Shown: one piece after another, positions 7,835-17,115 of the stretch | How positions within the stretch are numbered: position 1 is the stretch's first letter | How the letters are laid out: every line of letters begins with the position of its first letter | Assembly (NCBI GenBank): GCA_031553435.1 | Contig: JAVBLQ010000007.1 | Location: 1-64,000, forward strand | Source of the DNA: JAVBLQ01 sp031553435 | Lineage (GTDB): Bacteria; Bacteroidota; Bacteroidia; Bacteroidales; Azobacteroidaceae | DNA: 64,000 bases | Direction of reading: 5' to 3' | The notes under the pieces: generated by a model | Database searches by the model: none | Told to the model about the DNA's origin: nothing | What the model saw: only the letters and a program-made list of their open reading frames with translations | Position numbers and translations under genes: made by a program

Positions 7835-9502
7835 ATGAGTATTGATAAAGCAAAGCCTGACTTCATTTTTGAGTCAAGTTGGGAGGTTTGCAATAAAGTA
7901 GGTGGAATCCATACAGTTCTCTCTACAAGAGCAAAAACTTTACAAACCCTATTTAAAGATAAAATTATTTTTATAGGTCCTGATTTATGGATTGGAAAAG
8001 ACAATCCTGAATTTGTTGAAAATAAAACTTTGTTGAAAAGTTGGAGACAGCATGCAGAAAAAAATGAAAACCTGAATGTCAGGGTGGGACGATGGAATGT
8101 TCCCGGTAAGCCGATAGTCATTCTGGTGGATTTTTCTCCTTATTTTGAATGTAAAAATGAACTTTATTTTCAAATGTGGAATAAGTTCAAAGTCGATTCG
8201 ATGCATGCCTATGGAGATTATGACGAATCCTGTATTTTTGCATATGCCGTTGGTTTGACGCTAAAAAGCTATTATTTATTCCATCAACTGGAGAATAATA
8301 AAGTTGTAGCACATTTTAATGAATGGATGTTGGCAATGGGAGCTCTTTACATTAAAAATCAACTTCCTTCTGTTGCAACTGTTTTTACAACACATGCCAC
8401 ATCTATCGGTCGTTCGATTGCCGGTAATAACAAACCATTATACGCATATTTGAATGAATATAATGGAGACCAAATGGCTCGCGAACTGAATATGGAAGCC
8501 AAACATTCTGTTGAAAAACAAGCAGCATGGCATGTTGATTGTTTTACCACTGTAAGTGATATTACAGCAATAGAATGCAAACAACTCTTGAACAAAGAAC
8601 CGGATATTGTCACTCCCAACGGATTTGAAGATAATTTTGTTCATCAGGGAGCGGTTTATGATAAAAAAAGAAAATTGGCAAGGGAAACATTGATTAATGT
8701 TGCCAAACAATTGACAGGAAGCCCTGTATCGGAAGATGCTTTACTCATTTCTACCAGTGGTAGGTATGAATATAAAAATAAAGGCATTGATGTTTTTATT
8801 GAAGCTATAAACAGATTGCGCATCGATAAAAATATTCAAAAAGAAATAGTGGCTTTTATCCTTGTTCCAGCCTGGATTAAAGAGCCAAGAAAAGACTTAC
8901 AGAATAGGCTGAAAGAAAAATCTTTTAAAACAAAAGCACTACCTAATCCGTTTATTACACATGAGTTGTTTGATTCACATAATGATAAAGTGTTGAATTA
9001 TCTGCATTACCTTCAATTGCTGAATCAGAAAAACTCTAAAGTAAAAATTATTTTTGTTCCTTCATATCTTCATGGAAATGATGGGATTTTTAATATTTCA
9101 TATTATGATTTATTAGTCGGAATGGATCTTACGGTCTTCCCTTCATATTATGAACCTTGGGGATATACCCCTTTGGAAAGTATTGCATTCAATATCCCAA
9201 CAATTACTACTAATCTGGCGGGATTCGGGTTGTGGGCAAGACACGAAGAAGGCATATCCGGAGGTATTATGCAAGGTGTGGAAGTGATTGACAGAACCGA
9301 TTATAATTACTTTGATGTAGCAGAAAAAATAAAATCTGTTATTGCTGATTATACGCTTAAATCTCAGGATGAAATTATTCAGGCAAGAAATGCAGCTGGC
9401 ACATCGTCGGGAAAAGCCTCCTGGGCTGAATTTATTGAATATTATCTATCTGCATATGATATTGCGTTGAAAAAAATTAAACATATAAACATAAAAGAAT
9501 AA
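7835..9502 (+). CDS. glycogen synthase, GT3-type
   Basis: The 555-residue glycosyltransferase adds glucose from a nucleotide sugar to the growing glycogen chain. The opening ESSWEVCNKVGGIHTVLSTRAK is the donor-binding N-terminus of eukaryote-like (GT3) glycogen synthases, as used by Bacteroidetes, rather than the bacterial GlgA type. The C-terminal half has the retaining-enzyme E-x7-E motif in YYEPWGYTPLES. It overlaps the phosphorylase gene by one base (TAATG at 9500-9504), so synthesis and breakdown of glycogen are coupled in one transcript. Confidence 0.9.
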   Translation: MSIDKAKPDFIFESSWEVCNKVGGIHTVLSTRAKTLQTLFKDKIIFIGPDLWIGKDNPEFVENKTLLKSWRQHAEKNENLNVRVGRWNVPGKPIVILVDFSPYFECKNELYFQMWNKFKVDSMHAYGDYDESCIFAYAVGLTLKSYYLFHQLENNKVVAHFNEWMLAMGALYIKNQLPSVATVFTTHATSIGRSIAGNNKPLYAYLNEYNGDQMARELNMEAKHSVEKQAAWHVDCFTTVSDITAIECKQLLNKEPDIVTPNGFEDNFVHQGAVYDKKRKLARETLINVAKQLTGSPVSEDALLISTSGRYEYKNKGIDVFIEAINRLRIDKNIQKEIVAFILVPAWIKEPRKDLQNRLKEKSFKTKALPNPFITHELFDSHNDKVLNYLHYLQLLNQKNSKVKIIFVPSYLHGNDGIFNISYYDLLVGMDLTVFPSYYEPWGYTPLESIAFNIPTITTNLAGFGLWARHEEGISGGIMQGVEVIDRTDYNYFDVAEKIKSVIADYTLKSQDEIIQARNAAGTSSGKASWAEFIEYYLSAYDIALKKIKHINIKE

Positions 9503-12072
9503 TGAAACTCAAAACAAATTATGCAAATGCTCCGATTTGGAAAGAAATCAGTACTTATTCCAAATTGCCTGAGAATTTGAAAATTCTTGATGAAATTGCT
9601 TATAACCTTTGGTGGGTATGGAATTATGAAGCTACAGAATTATTTGCATCTATTGACAAAAATCTTTGGGATCAAACCGAAGGAAATCCAGTGTTGCTTT
9701 TACAAAAATTATCATACGACAGATTAACCGAAATTTCAGCTGATAAAGATTTGATGAAACGTATCAATGACGTATATACTAAATTCAGGGCATATGTAGA
9801 TACGACACCTAATAAAGACATACCTTCCATTGCCTATTTCAGTATGGAATACGGTTTGGCCAACATATTGAAAATATACTCCGGAGGCTTGGGAATTCTG
9901 GCTGGCGATTATATCAAAGAAGCCAGTGATTGTAATGTGGATTTATGTGCTGTAGGTTTCCTATATCGTTACGGATACTTTACCCAAACACTTTCTATGG
10001 ATGGTCAGCAGGTTTCTAATTATGAAGCGCAGAATTTCGACCAACTTCCTATCGTTCCTATGAAAGAGACTGACGGAACACCAATAATATTGGAAGTTCC
10101 TTACACTAATCATACCGTATATGCTCATGTATGGAAAGTAAATGTGGGTCGTGTATCCCTATATTTGCTTGATACAGATATTGAAATGAACAGTGAATGG
10201 GACAGATCGATTACTCACCAATTATATGGCGGTGATTGGGAAAACCGTATCAAACAAGAATATTTGTTAGGAGTCGGAGGTATTTTGTTATTGAATAAAT
10301 TAGGAATCAAAAAACAAGTTTACCATTGCAATGAAGGTCATGCAGCTTTGATCAATGCCCAACGTTTAGTAGATTATGTTCAAAATGAAAATCTATCATT
10401 CAACCAAGCATTGGAAGTTGTTCGCTCATCTTCTTTATATACATGCCATACTCCCGTACCGGCAGGTCACGATTATTTCGAAGAAAGCTTGTTCGGAAAA
10501 TATATGAATACTTTCCCTGCAAGAATGGGAATTTCATGGCAGGAACTGATGGACATGGGACGTGAAAATCCCGGTTCTTCGGAAAAATTCTCCATGAGCG
10601 TTTTTGCTTTGAATACTTGTCAGGAAGCCAATGGAGTTAGTTATCTACACGGTATTGTTTCCCAAAAAATGTTTGCTCCTGTGTGGAAAGGTTACTTTCC
10701 GGAAGAAATACATGTAGGATATGTAACTAATGGAGTACACATGCCAACCTGGGCTGCTTCGGAATGGAAAAAATTCTATGAAAAGAATTTTGATAAAAAC
10801 TTTTATCAGGATCAATCCAACACAAAAATATGGGAAGCCATCTACAACATTTCTGACAATGAAATTTGGGATATCCGTCAAACAATGAAAAAACGTTTGA
10901 TCAATTATATCCGCGCCCAATTTAAAGATGGTTGGTTAAAAAATCAGGGTGATCCCTCTAAAGTAGTTTCCGTACTGGAGAAAATGGACCCGAATGCTTT
11001 GATTATTGGTTTCGGACGCCGTTTTGCTACTTACAAACGTGCACATTTATTGTTTACAGATCTTGACAGATTAGCTAAGATTGTAAATAATCCTCATAAA
11101 CCGGTTCAGTTTATCTTTACGGGAAAAGCGCACCCGGCTGATGGCGGTGGACAAGGTTTGATTAAACATATTGTTGAGATATCCCGTCGTCCTGAATTCT
11201 TAGGAAAAATTATTTTCCTTGAAAATTATGATATGCGCTTGGCTAAACGTTTGATTTCCGGAGTAGATGTTTGGTTGAACACACCAACTCGTCCGCTTGA
11301 AGCATCCGGAACATCTGGTGAAAAAGCCGAAATGAATGGAGTTTTAAACTTGTCTGTGTTAGACGGATGGTGGTATGAAGGTTACAGAGAAGGCGCCGGT
11401 TGGGCATTGACTGATAAACGTACTTACGAAAATCAGGAATATCAAGATCAATTAGATGCCGCCACGATTTATTCAATGCTTGAAAATGAGTTAATTCCTT
11501 TGTATTATGCAAAGAATACCAAAGGATTCTCTCCCGAATGGATTCAATATATCAAAAACTCTATTGCACAAATAGCTCCGGTGTATACTACCAAACGAAT
11601 GATTGATGATTATATCAGCAAATTCTATTCTGTACTGGCCAAACGTTCTTCTTTATTAACTGCAAATCAATATGCAAAAGCAAAAGAGATAGCCGCATGG
11701 AAAGAAGACGTTGCAAATTATTGGGATAGCATTGAAGTCGTTTCTATTGACTTTAATTCGGATCTTTTGATTAAAGGTACACAAGTGGGCGACACAAATA
11801 TTGTGAAAGTTGTCCTTGATAAAAAAGAAATGAAAGGAATGTTGGGGGTAGAACTTGTTACTACACTGTATGATGCACCTAAAAATGAACAAAGACTGAA
11901 TGCCGTATTTGATATGAACCTGGTGAAAACAGAAGGCTCAAAACTCTATTATGAACTTGCATTGACAGCGCGTAAAACAGGACATCATAAAGTTGCATTG
12001 AGAGTATATCCAAAAAATCAGGATATTCCTCATAGAATGGATTTTGCGTATGTGAAATGGATCTCCAATTAA
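9502..12072 (+). CDS. glgP: alpha-glucan phosphorylase (GT35, DUF3417-containing)
   Basis: The 856-residue enzyme cleaves alpha-1,4-glucan with phosphate to give glucose 1-phosphate. The N-terminal region (YNLWWVWNYEATELF) is the DUF3417 segment of the short TIGR02094-type phosphorylases. The middle has IAYFSMEYGLA and a glycan-site CNEGHAAL, and the pyridoxal phosphate lysine lies in EASGTSGEKAEMNGVLN. It ends with a beta-rich domain of about 100 residues. Coupled by TAATG overlap to the glycogen synthase. Confidence 0.92.
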   Translation: MKLKTNYANAPIWKEISTYSKLPENLKILDEIAYNLWWVWNYEATELFASIDKNLWDQTEGNPVLLLQKLSYDRLTEISADKDLMKRINDVYTKFRAYVDTTPNKDIPSIAYFSMEYGLANILKIYSGGLGILAGDYIKEASDCNVDLCAVGFLYRYGYFTQTLSMDGQQVSNYEAQNFDQLPIVPMKETDGTPIILEVPYTNHTVYAHVWKVNVGRVSLYLLDTDIEMNSEWDRSITHQLYGGDWENRIKQEYLLGVGGILLLNKLGIKKQVYHCNEGHAALINAQRLVDYVQNENLSFNQALEVVRSSSLYTCHTPVPAGHDYFEESLFGKYMNTFPARMGISWQELMDMGRENPGSSEKFSMSVFALNTCQEANGVSYLHGIVSQKMFAPVWKGYFPEEIHVGYVTNGVHMPTWAASEWKKFYEKNFDKNFYQDQSNTKIWEAIYNISDNEIWDIRQTMKKRLINYIRAQFKDGWLKNQGDPSKVVSVLEKMDPNALIIGFGRRFATYKRAHLLFTDLDRLAKIVNNPHKPVQFIFTGKAHPADGGGQGLIKHIVEISRRPEFLGKIIFLENYDMRLAKRLISGVDVWLNTPTRPLEASGTSGEKAEMNGVLNLSVLDGWWYEGYREGAGWALTDKRTYENQEYQDQLDAATIYSMLENELIPLYYAKNTKGFSPEWIQYIKNSIAQIAPVYTTKRMIDDYISKFYSVLAKRSSLLTANQYAKAKEIAAWKEDVANYWDSIEVVSIDFNSDLLIKGTQVGDTNIVKVVLDKKEMKGMLGVELVTTLYDAPKNEQRLNAVFDMNLVKTEGSKLYYELALTARKTGHHKVALRVYPKNQDIPHRMDFAYVKWISN

Positions 12073-12079
12073 AATTAAA

Positions 12080-12152
12080 AACTAAAAATTAAAAGTGAAA
12101 AATTAGTTGTGTTAAGCCAATTTTTCACTTTTAGTTTTTCACTCTTCACTTT
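12080..12152. repeat. intergenic hairpin, AAAATTAAAAGTGAAAAATT family
   Basis: The left arm (12080-12105) and right arm (12119-12152) are complementary tracts built from GTGAAAAATT and TTTTTCACTTTTAG words, with GTTGTGTTAAGCC as loop. It lies between glgP and the YiaA-like gene on the same strand, so it may attenuate read-through rather than end transcription. Confidence 0.5.
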
Positions 12153-12159
12153 AAAAATT

Positions 12160-12603
12160 ATGGAAAACATTGAATTAAAAAAATCCCCTTCTCTGGCATT
12201 CAAAAGTGCTGCATGGTTTGTGCTGATTCTGGGTATTTGTTTATATCTGGTAGGTTTATATAATGCTGAAATGCTGTTGAACGAAAAAGGATATTATTTC
12301 ATCGTATTGTTATTCGGTTTATTTTCAGCCATATCTTTACAAAAATCAGTGCGTGATAAATTAGAAGGAATTCCAGTAACTTTGATTTATTATAATATTT
12401 GTTGGTTTTGTATGTTGGCGGTTATCACACTTTTAGTGATTGGGTTGGTCAATGCAAGCTTAACATTAAGTGAAAAAGGATTTTATGGAACAACCTTTGT
12501 ATTGAGTCTTTTTGGTGCAATTGTTGTTCAGAAAAATACACGTGACGAAGAAGATTTTGAATCAATAGCTAATAAAAAACAAAATAAAAGTGAAGAAGAT
12601 TAA
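12160..12603 (+). CDS. YiaA/YiaB-type two-helix inner-membrane protein
   Basis: The 147-residue protein has four membrane helices in two pairs. Each pair carries the family signature: FKSAAWFVLILGICLYLVGLY followed by NEKGYYFIVLLFGLFSAISLQKSVRD, then ITLLVIGLVNA followed by SEKGFYGTTFVLSLFGAIVVQKNTRD. The repeated K-G-[YF]-Y and QK-x-x-RD elements identify the yiaA/B two-helix domain; the function is unknown. ATG 12160 is preferred over an upstream start inside the hairpin repeat. It overlaps the next gene by 14 bases. Confidence 0.82.
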   Translation: MENIELKKSPSLAFKSAAWFVLILGICLYLVGLYNAEMLLNEKGYYFIVLLFGLFSAISLQKSVRDKLEGIPVTLIYYNICWFCMLAVITLLVIGLVNASLTLSEKGFYGTTFVLSLFGAIVVQKNTRDEEDFESIANKKQNKSEED

Positions 12604-13279
12604 AAGTATACTCAAATTCATTCTTAAATTGTTTTTGATTCTTGTCAGTTTTATTGCTATTTGGATTCTTGCAGCTCTGTTATTACCCAAAATAAAGATA
12701 AATCAAAATTTTTCGGCTTGTCATGATGATTGCGTTACAATGTATCTTAGGAGCAACGGAATGCATACCGACATTGTTTTTCCGGTAATAAATAATGAAA
12801 AAGATTGGAGAGCGGCATTTCCGATAGCTGCATTTGAAGGCGTTGACAGTACTTTTAATTACATAGCAATTGGCTGGGGAGATAAAGGCTTTTATTTGGA
12901 GACCCCGACTTGGGCCGATTTGAAAGTATCGACAGCATTAAAAGCGATGGTAGGAGTGAGCGGCACAGCCATGCATATCACTTACCTGAAAAATGCTCCT
13001 GTGGAAGGAGAATATGGCCGGCAGCTTAAAATATCGAAAGAGCAATATTACCTCTTGTTGAATTATATTGATGATGCTTTTAAGAAAGATGATAATGGGA
13101 ATGTATTATTGATAAAGCATCCCGATTATGATATAAATGACAATTATTACGAGGCAAAAGGATCTTACAGCGTTTTTAGAACGTGTAATGTTTGGACCAG
13201 TCAATGTCTGAAATCTGCCGGGATTCAAAATGGATATTGGACTCCCAGTGCGGCATCCGTAATGCAAAATCTTCCGTAA
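12590..13279 (+). CDS. TIGR02117 / DUF2459-type membrane-anchored protein
   Basis: The 229-residue protein has one N-terminal membrane helix (about residues 6-28, FILKLFLILVSFIAIWILAA) and a periplasmic domain with RSNGMHTDIVFPV, IGWGDKGFYLETPTW and RTCNVWTSQCLKSAGI. These blocks match the DUF2459 family, whose conserved His, Cys and aromatic residues suggest a papain-like or NlpC-like fold; the activity is unproven. The start is GTG (12590) inside the end of the YiaA-like gene, which implies coupled translation. Confidence 0.78.
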   Translation: MKKIKSILKFILKLFLILVSFIAIWILAALLLPKIKINQNFSACHDDCVTMYLRSNGMHTDIVFPVINNEKDWRAAFPIAAFEGVDSTFNYIAIGWGDKGFYLETPTWADLKVSTALKAMVGVSGTAMHITYLKNAPVEGEYGRQLKISKEQYYLLLNYIDDAFKKDDNGNVLLIKHPDYDINDNYYEAKGSYSVFRTCNVWTSQCLKSAGIQNGYWTPSAASVMQNLP

Positions 13280-13294
13280 TTGGTAATTTTTTAG

Positions 13295-13378
13295 TTACGA
13301 GTTACAAGTTATGGAAAAAACTTGTAACCTGTAACCTGTAACCCGTAACCAAGTAACTCTGTAACTCATAACTTATAA
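13295..13378. repeat. intergenic hairpin, GTTAC/GTAAC word family
   Basis: The left arm holds AGTTACG-AGTTACA-AGTTATG and the right arm CTTGTAACC-TGTAACC-TGTAACC-CGTAACC followed by further GTAACTC words to 13378. The right side has more copies of the word than the left, so the stem can pair in several registers. It separates the DUF2459 gene from the thioredoxin-like gene. Confidence 0.55.
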
Positions 13379-13386
13379 ATAACGAT

Positions 13387-14688
13387 ATGAAACGATTATT
13401 AAAATCAATCTTTTTTTTCATACTCATAGGATACCAATGCCTGAATGCCCAAACAATAGATATTCAGTTTTCGGAATTTGGTCAGAATCCTGTGAATATA
13501 TACTATTTCCAAGGCGGTAAGGTCGATTCCTTACAAGTTATGTTGGACGAAGAAGGTAAAGCTAAAGTTGATTTTCCTTTGAAAAATTACAAAGGATTTG
13601 TTCAAATGAATGCTCCTCATATTGGTTCAACAGAATTTATAGTGGGCGAACCATCATTGCAAATTGTATGTAAAGCGCCGGAATTCAATAAAAATACAAT
13701 TTCTTATCCCGGTTCTAAAGAAAATGAATTTTTATACAATGCATTTTTCCGGAAATCTTCCTTGATGGAAAAAATAGGATGGTTGCAAGCCGGACAACGT
13801 TTTTACAGCCAGAATACAAAAATGCTTCAGGCGCTCGATGAAGAACGGAAAAAAGAAGAAGTAGCAATGAAAGCATTAGACGATAGCATTGACCATACAC
13901 CGTTGTATGCAGGAAAGTTTCTGAAACTAACGAAATATGTCAACAAACTATATGAAGTAGGACAATGGGGCAATCCGGCAACCTTTGATAATGTAGTAGC
14001 TTATACCAATGATTCATTGGATATCAATGCTTTATATTATTCGGGTAATTTGTGGAATACTATGCACGATATGTATATCCGCTTATTCTATAGTTTGCCT
14101 GGTGAAAATAAACAAGATTTATATGCTGCTTCCATTAATCGTGTTACCAATCGTTTAAAAGGACAGGATCTGACAGCTTTTGTTACATCTGCCTCTAATC
14201 AATGTGAACGTTATGACTGGTCTCTGGCTCAACAAAAAATCATACAATATTTTGTGGAAAAACATCCGAATGAACAGATAAAAGAAGGTAATTTGCAACA
14301 AGCTATTTATGCATACCAAATGTTGAAAGGCGGAAAAGTCCCTCCGGTAGTAGGATTATCAGATGTTCGTTCTTCTCTCATTATATTTTATGAATCAGGA
14401 TGCAGTAATTGTGAAAGAGAATTGGAAGAGTTAAAGAAATATGTTGATCAAATACAGAAAAAAGGAATCAAAGTAGTCTCTGTTTCTGCAGATCATGATC
14501 AGAATGTGTATGAATACCATTCCAAATCATTCCCATGGAAAGATAAACTTTGTGATTTCAAAGGTTTCGAAGGCGTAAACTTTAAAAATTATGGAGTTAT
14601 TGCCACTCCTACCTATATTCTTGTGAGTAAAGACGGTAAGATTGTCGGAAAATATGCACGACTTGTAGATACAGAATTATTGAAATAA
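13387..14688 (+). CDS. exported TlpA-like thioredoxin-domain protein
   Basis: The 433-residue protein has a signal peptide (hydrophobic FFFILIGYQCLNAQ, cleavage near residue 22). A beta-rich N-terminal domain with long helical middle follows, and a C-terminal thioredoxin fold with C339-S-N-C342 (SGCSNCERELEELKK) and the cis-proline loop VIATPTYILVSKDGKIVG. The architecture matches the large Bacteroidetes family of periplasmic thiol-disulfide oxidoreductases with DUF4369-like N-termini. The DsbD encoded at 1876 would be a suitable electron donor, which is inference. Confidence 0.8.
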   Translation: MKRLLKSIFFFILIGYQCLNAQTIDIQFSEFGQNPVNIYYFQGGKVDSLQVMLDEEGKAKVDFPLKNYKGFVQMNAPHIGSTEFIVGEPSLQIVCKAPEFNKNTISYPGSKENEFLYNAFFRKSSLMEKIGWLQAGQRFYSQNTKMLQALDEERKKEEVAMKALDDSIDHTPLYAGKFLKLTKYVNKLYEVGQWGNPATFDNVVAYTNDSLDINALYYSGNLWNTMHDMYIRLFYSLPGENKQDLYAASINRVTNRLKGQDLTAFVTSASNQCERYDWSLAQQKIIQYFVEKHPNEQIKEGNLQQAIYAYQMLKGGKVPPVVGLSDVRSSLIIFYESGCSNCERELEELKKYVDQIQKKGIKVVSVSADHDQNVYEYHSKSFPWKDKLCDFKGFEGVNFKNYGVIATPTYILVSKDGKIVGKYARLVDTELLK

Positions 14689-14692
14689 AAGT

Positions 14693-14764
14693 AAAACTTT
14701 TCACATTTTTAATTGTTTATTAGATAATATGAAAATTGTCTAACAAAAAAGTGTGAAAAGTTTT
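14693..14764. repeat. 13-bp inverted repeat flanking the barrel-gene leader
   Basis: AAAACTTTTCACA at 14693-14705 is perfectly repeated in inverse at 14752-14764, with a 46-base spacer. The left arm starts four bases after the thioredoxin gene stop and the right arm ends three bases before the next ATG (14768). It may terminate the first gene and, if transcribed through, hide the start region of the second. Confidence 0.5.
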
Positions 14765-14767
14765 CAA

Positions 14768-15940
14768 ATGAAAAAATTACTTAAATTTTGCATTTTTGGT
14801 GTTTTATTTATAACATACACTTCCTTATTTGCTCAGGATCAGGAGAGAAGACACATAAGTTTCAGAGATAGCCTGGATAATTGTTTCGACCTGAGTGATT
14901 TTGTCATCCATAAGAAAGGATTTGTCCCTATGCCAATCATCATTACAGAACCTGCATTAGGAGGTTTTGGAGGAGGATTGGCTCCTGTTTTTATACAACC
15001 CAATAAACCGAAGATTATCGACGGAAAAGTTTATCCAATGTCTCCGAATATAACTGCGGCATTCGGAGGATATACATTGAATGACTCATGGGCCGTAGGG
15101 GTTGCCAGGACAGCTTATATTCCTAAATGGGATTTGAGGTATGCCATCGGAGGAGCCTATGCAAGTATAAATATGGATTATTATTTTACACTTGATAAAC
15201 AAAATCGGGATGTTAAAACTGAATTTAATATAAAAACAATGCCCGTATTTGTTGCGCTTACCAAACAATTAAGAGATCCTCGCTTTTCAATCGGTTTGAA
15301 TTATGTATTTACACATTCCGAACTTGAAGTAGAGAACGATTATGATAATCCTATCATTAATAAAATCGATTCAATTGTAGAAAATTCATTGACCGGTAAT
15401 ATCGGATTGCTTGGAGTTAAGTTTGCCTTCGATAACAGAGATAATATTTTTACCCCTAACAAAGGTATAAAAGCTTATTTATCGGCAAACTGGAGTAACC
15501 CAGTTGTTGGTAGCGATTATAAATACGGACAATTTGAAGGGGCCTTCTATTATTATTTTCCTTTATTACATAATCTGATAACAGGAACCCGGTTTGACAT
15601 GCAACAAGTAGTTGGTAATCAGCCTTTTTATATAAAACCATTTATTGATATGAGAGGAATTCCAACTGCGCGTTATCAAGGAAAAACAACTATGCTGGCA
15701 GAACTTGAAGAACGTTGGGATTTTACCCACCGTTGGAGTTTGGTCTTTTTTGGAGGAACCGGAAAAGCTTTCGATAAATATGATGAGTTCGGAAGCGCCG
15801 ACTGGGCCTGGAGTTACGGAGGAGGTTTCAGGTATCTCATGGCGCGTAAGCTAAACCTCCGGATGGGCATTGATTTTGCCATGGGACCCGAAGGTTTTGC
15901 TTACTACCTTGTTTTTGGAACCAGTTGGTTAAGACAATAA
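14768..15940 (+). CDS. Omp85/BamA-like outer-membrane beta-barrel protein without POTRA domains
   Basis: The 390-residue protein has a signal peptide (FCIFGVLFITYTSLFAQ). It then enters directly into a barrel-like sequence with the surface-antigen signatures GVKFAFDNRDNIFTPNKG and AELEERWDFTHRWSLVFFGGTG, ending in LVFGTSWLRQ. These match the C-terminal barrel of the BamA/TamA family. The N-terminal 60 residues are too short for a POTRA domain, so a role in transport or lipid handling is possible but an assembly role is unlikely. A GTG five codons upstream is within the inverted repeat and is not favoured. Confidence 0.8.
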   Translation: MKKLLKFCIFGVLFITYTSLFAQDQERRHISFRDSLDNCFDLSDFVIHKKGFVPMPIIITEPALGGFGGGLAPVFIQPNKPKIIDGKVYPMSPNITAAFGGYTLNDSWAVGVARTAYIPKWDLRYAIGGAYASINMDYYFTLDKQNRDVKTEFNIKTMPVFVALTKQLRDPRFSIGLNYVFTHSELEVENDYDNPIINKIDSIVENSLTGNIGLLGVKFAFDNRDNIFTPNKGIKAYLSANWSNPVVGSDYKYGQFEGAFYYYFPLLHNLITGTRFDMQQVVGNQPFYIKPFIDMRGIPTARYQGKTTMLAELEERWDFTHRWSLVFFGGTGKAFDKYDEFGSADWAWSYGGGFRYLMARKLNLRMGIDFAMGPEGFAYYLVFGTSWLRQ

Positions 15941-15947
15941 TTTTAGT

Positions 15948-17066
15948 TTAAAATATGCCAATATCGTGATACTTAGGTTGAACCACCAGGACCCCGTCTT
16001 TATTTAAGATTCCCTGGAAGGTACCTTTATATATTTTATAGCAATTATCTTTTGCCTTTTCTATAGCATTATATAGGGGGGCCGTTAATTCAATCCCTTC
16101 ATTACTCAACATTCCCCATAAACCTTGGTGAAGAATGAAAGCGCGGCCTCCATCAAACTTATCTATATAATCGTAAGTAGGAGCTACTAATTGTTTTCCG
16201 TTTTTATTAAGTATTCCATATAATCCGTCAAGTCTGACGATGAACACATTGTTGTCGCAATCGCCTACATAGTCGTAAGTTGGGTCGAACATAACAACAC
16301 CTTCACCATTTGTTAATCCCACTTTACCATTCAAAAAGGTTTTAAATCCATCTTTACATTCAAAAATAGCTTCATATTTTGGAGGCACAGTTTCATTACC
16401 GTGTTCGTTCAAAATTCCCCATTTCCCATTTTGTAATACAAAGAAGGCAGAATTCCCTTTAGAAAGCAACCCGGTTGAAAGTACTCCGGATGATTTGATC
16501 CTGTTTATTTTTTGATATTTTGGAGCTACTATTTCCGCACCTTTATCATCAATCAATCCGCTGAGTGAGTCATTACATACAATAGCAATGCCTTTTTGAA
16601 AACCATATATCAAACCATATTTCGGGGCGACAATGATTTTTCCTTTGTCGGAAATCAAACCTATTTTTCCGTTTTTATAGATCTGGGCTTTTCCGTCGTC
16701 AAATTTTCCTATGTAGTCGAACTGAGGTTCACATAATACGATGTCTTTGTCGTCTTTAAGTCCCCATTTATTGTTTTCAGTATAAGGACGTACTTTCCCT
16801 TTATCCATGTTTGCGGGAGTATAAGGCATTTTTTGTCCCTCTTTAGTTAATCCGAAAACCTCATTACCTTTAACTACAGTCGTGGTATTTTTGTTGTAAT
16901 CACTAATCATATCATATTGGGCAGGTACAACTTCAACTCCGTTTTTGTTAATAACTCCGAATTGTCCGTTGATATAAACCCGTGCCCAAGGATTCTGATC
17001 CTTTTGAGCATGCATGAAAGTACAGGTAAGAAGAGATGCAGATAACAATAAAATTTTAGTTTTCAT
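15948..17066 (-). CDS. exported WG-repeat protein
   Basis: The 372-residue protein has a signal peptide (LLLSASLLTCTFMHAQ) followed by about ten WG (KLWG) repeats of 35-40 residues. Each has a core of the form W/F-G-I/L-x-N-x-x-G-x-x-V-x-P-x-Y-D, for example KWGILNEHGNETVPPKYE and LYGILNKNGKQLVAPTYD. WG repeats form beta hairpins in a solenoid and usually mediate binding; no catalytic domain is attached. The gene is convergent with the barrel gene (seven bases between stops). Confidence 0.85.
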   Translation of the reverse strand: MKTKILLLSASLLTCTFMHAQKDQNPWARVYINGQFGVINKNGVEVVPAQYDMISDYNKNTTTVVKGNEVFGLTKEGQKMPYTPANMDKGKVRPYTENNKWGLKDDKDIVLCEPQFDYIGKFDDGKAQIYKNGKIGLISDKGKIIVAPKYGLIYGFQKGIAIVCNDSLSGLIDDKGAEIVAPKYQKINRIKSSGVLSTGLLSKGNSAFFVLQNGKWGILNEHGNETVPPKYEAIFECKDGFKTFLNGKVGLTNGEGVVMFDPTYDYVGDCDNNVFIVRLDGLYGILNKNGKQLVAPTYDYIDKFDGGRAFILHQGLWGMLSNEGIELTAPLYNAIEKAKDNCYKIYKGTFQGILNKDGVLVVQPKYHDIGIF

Positions 17067-17115
17067 AAATGTTACATTTGATTATTTTTTAAAATGTAAC
17101 AAAAACAGTGCCAAT

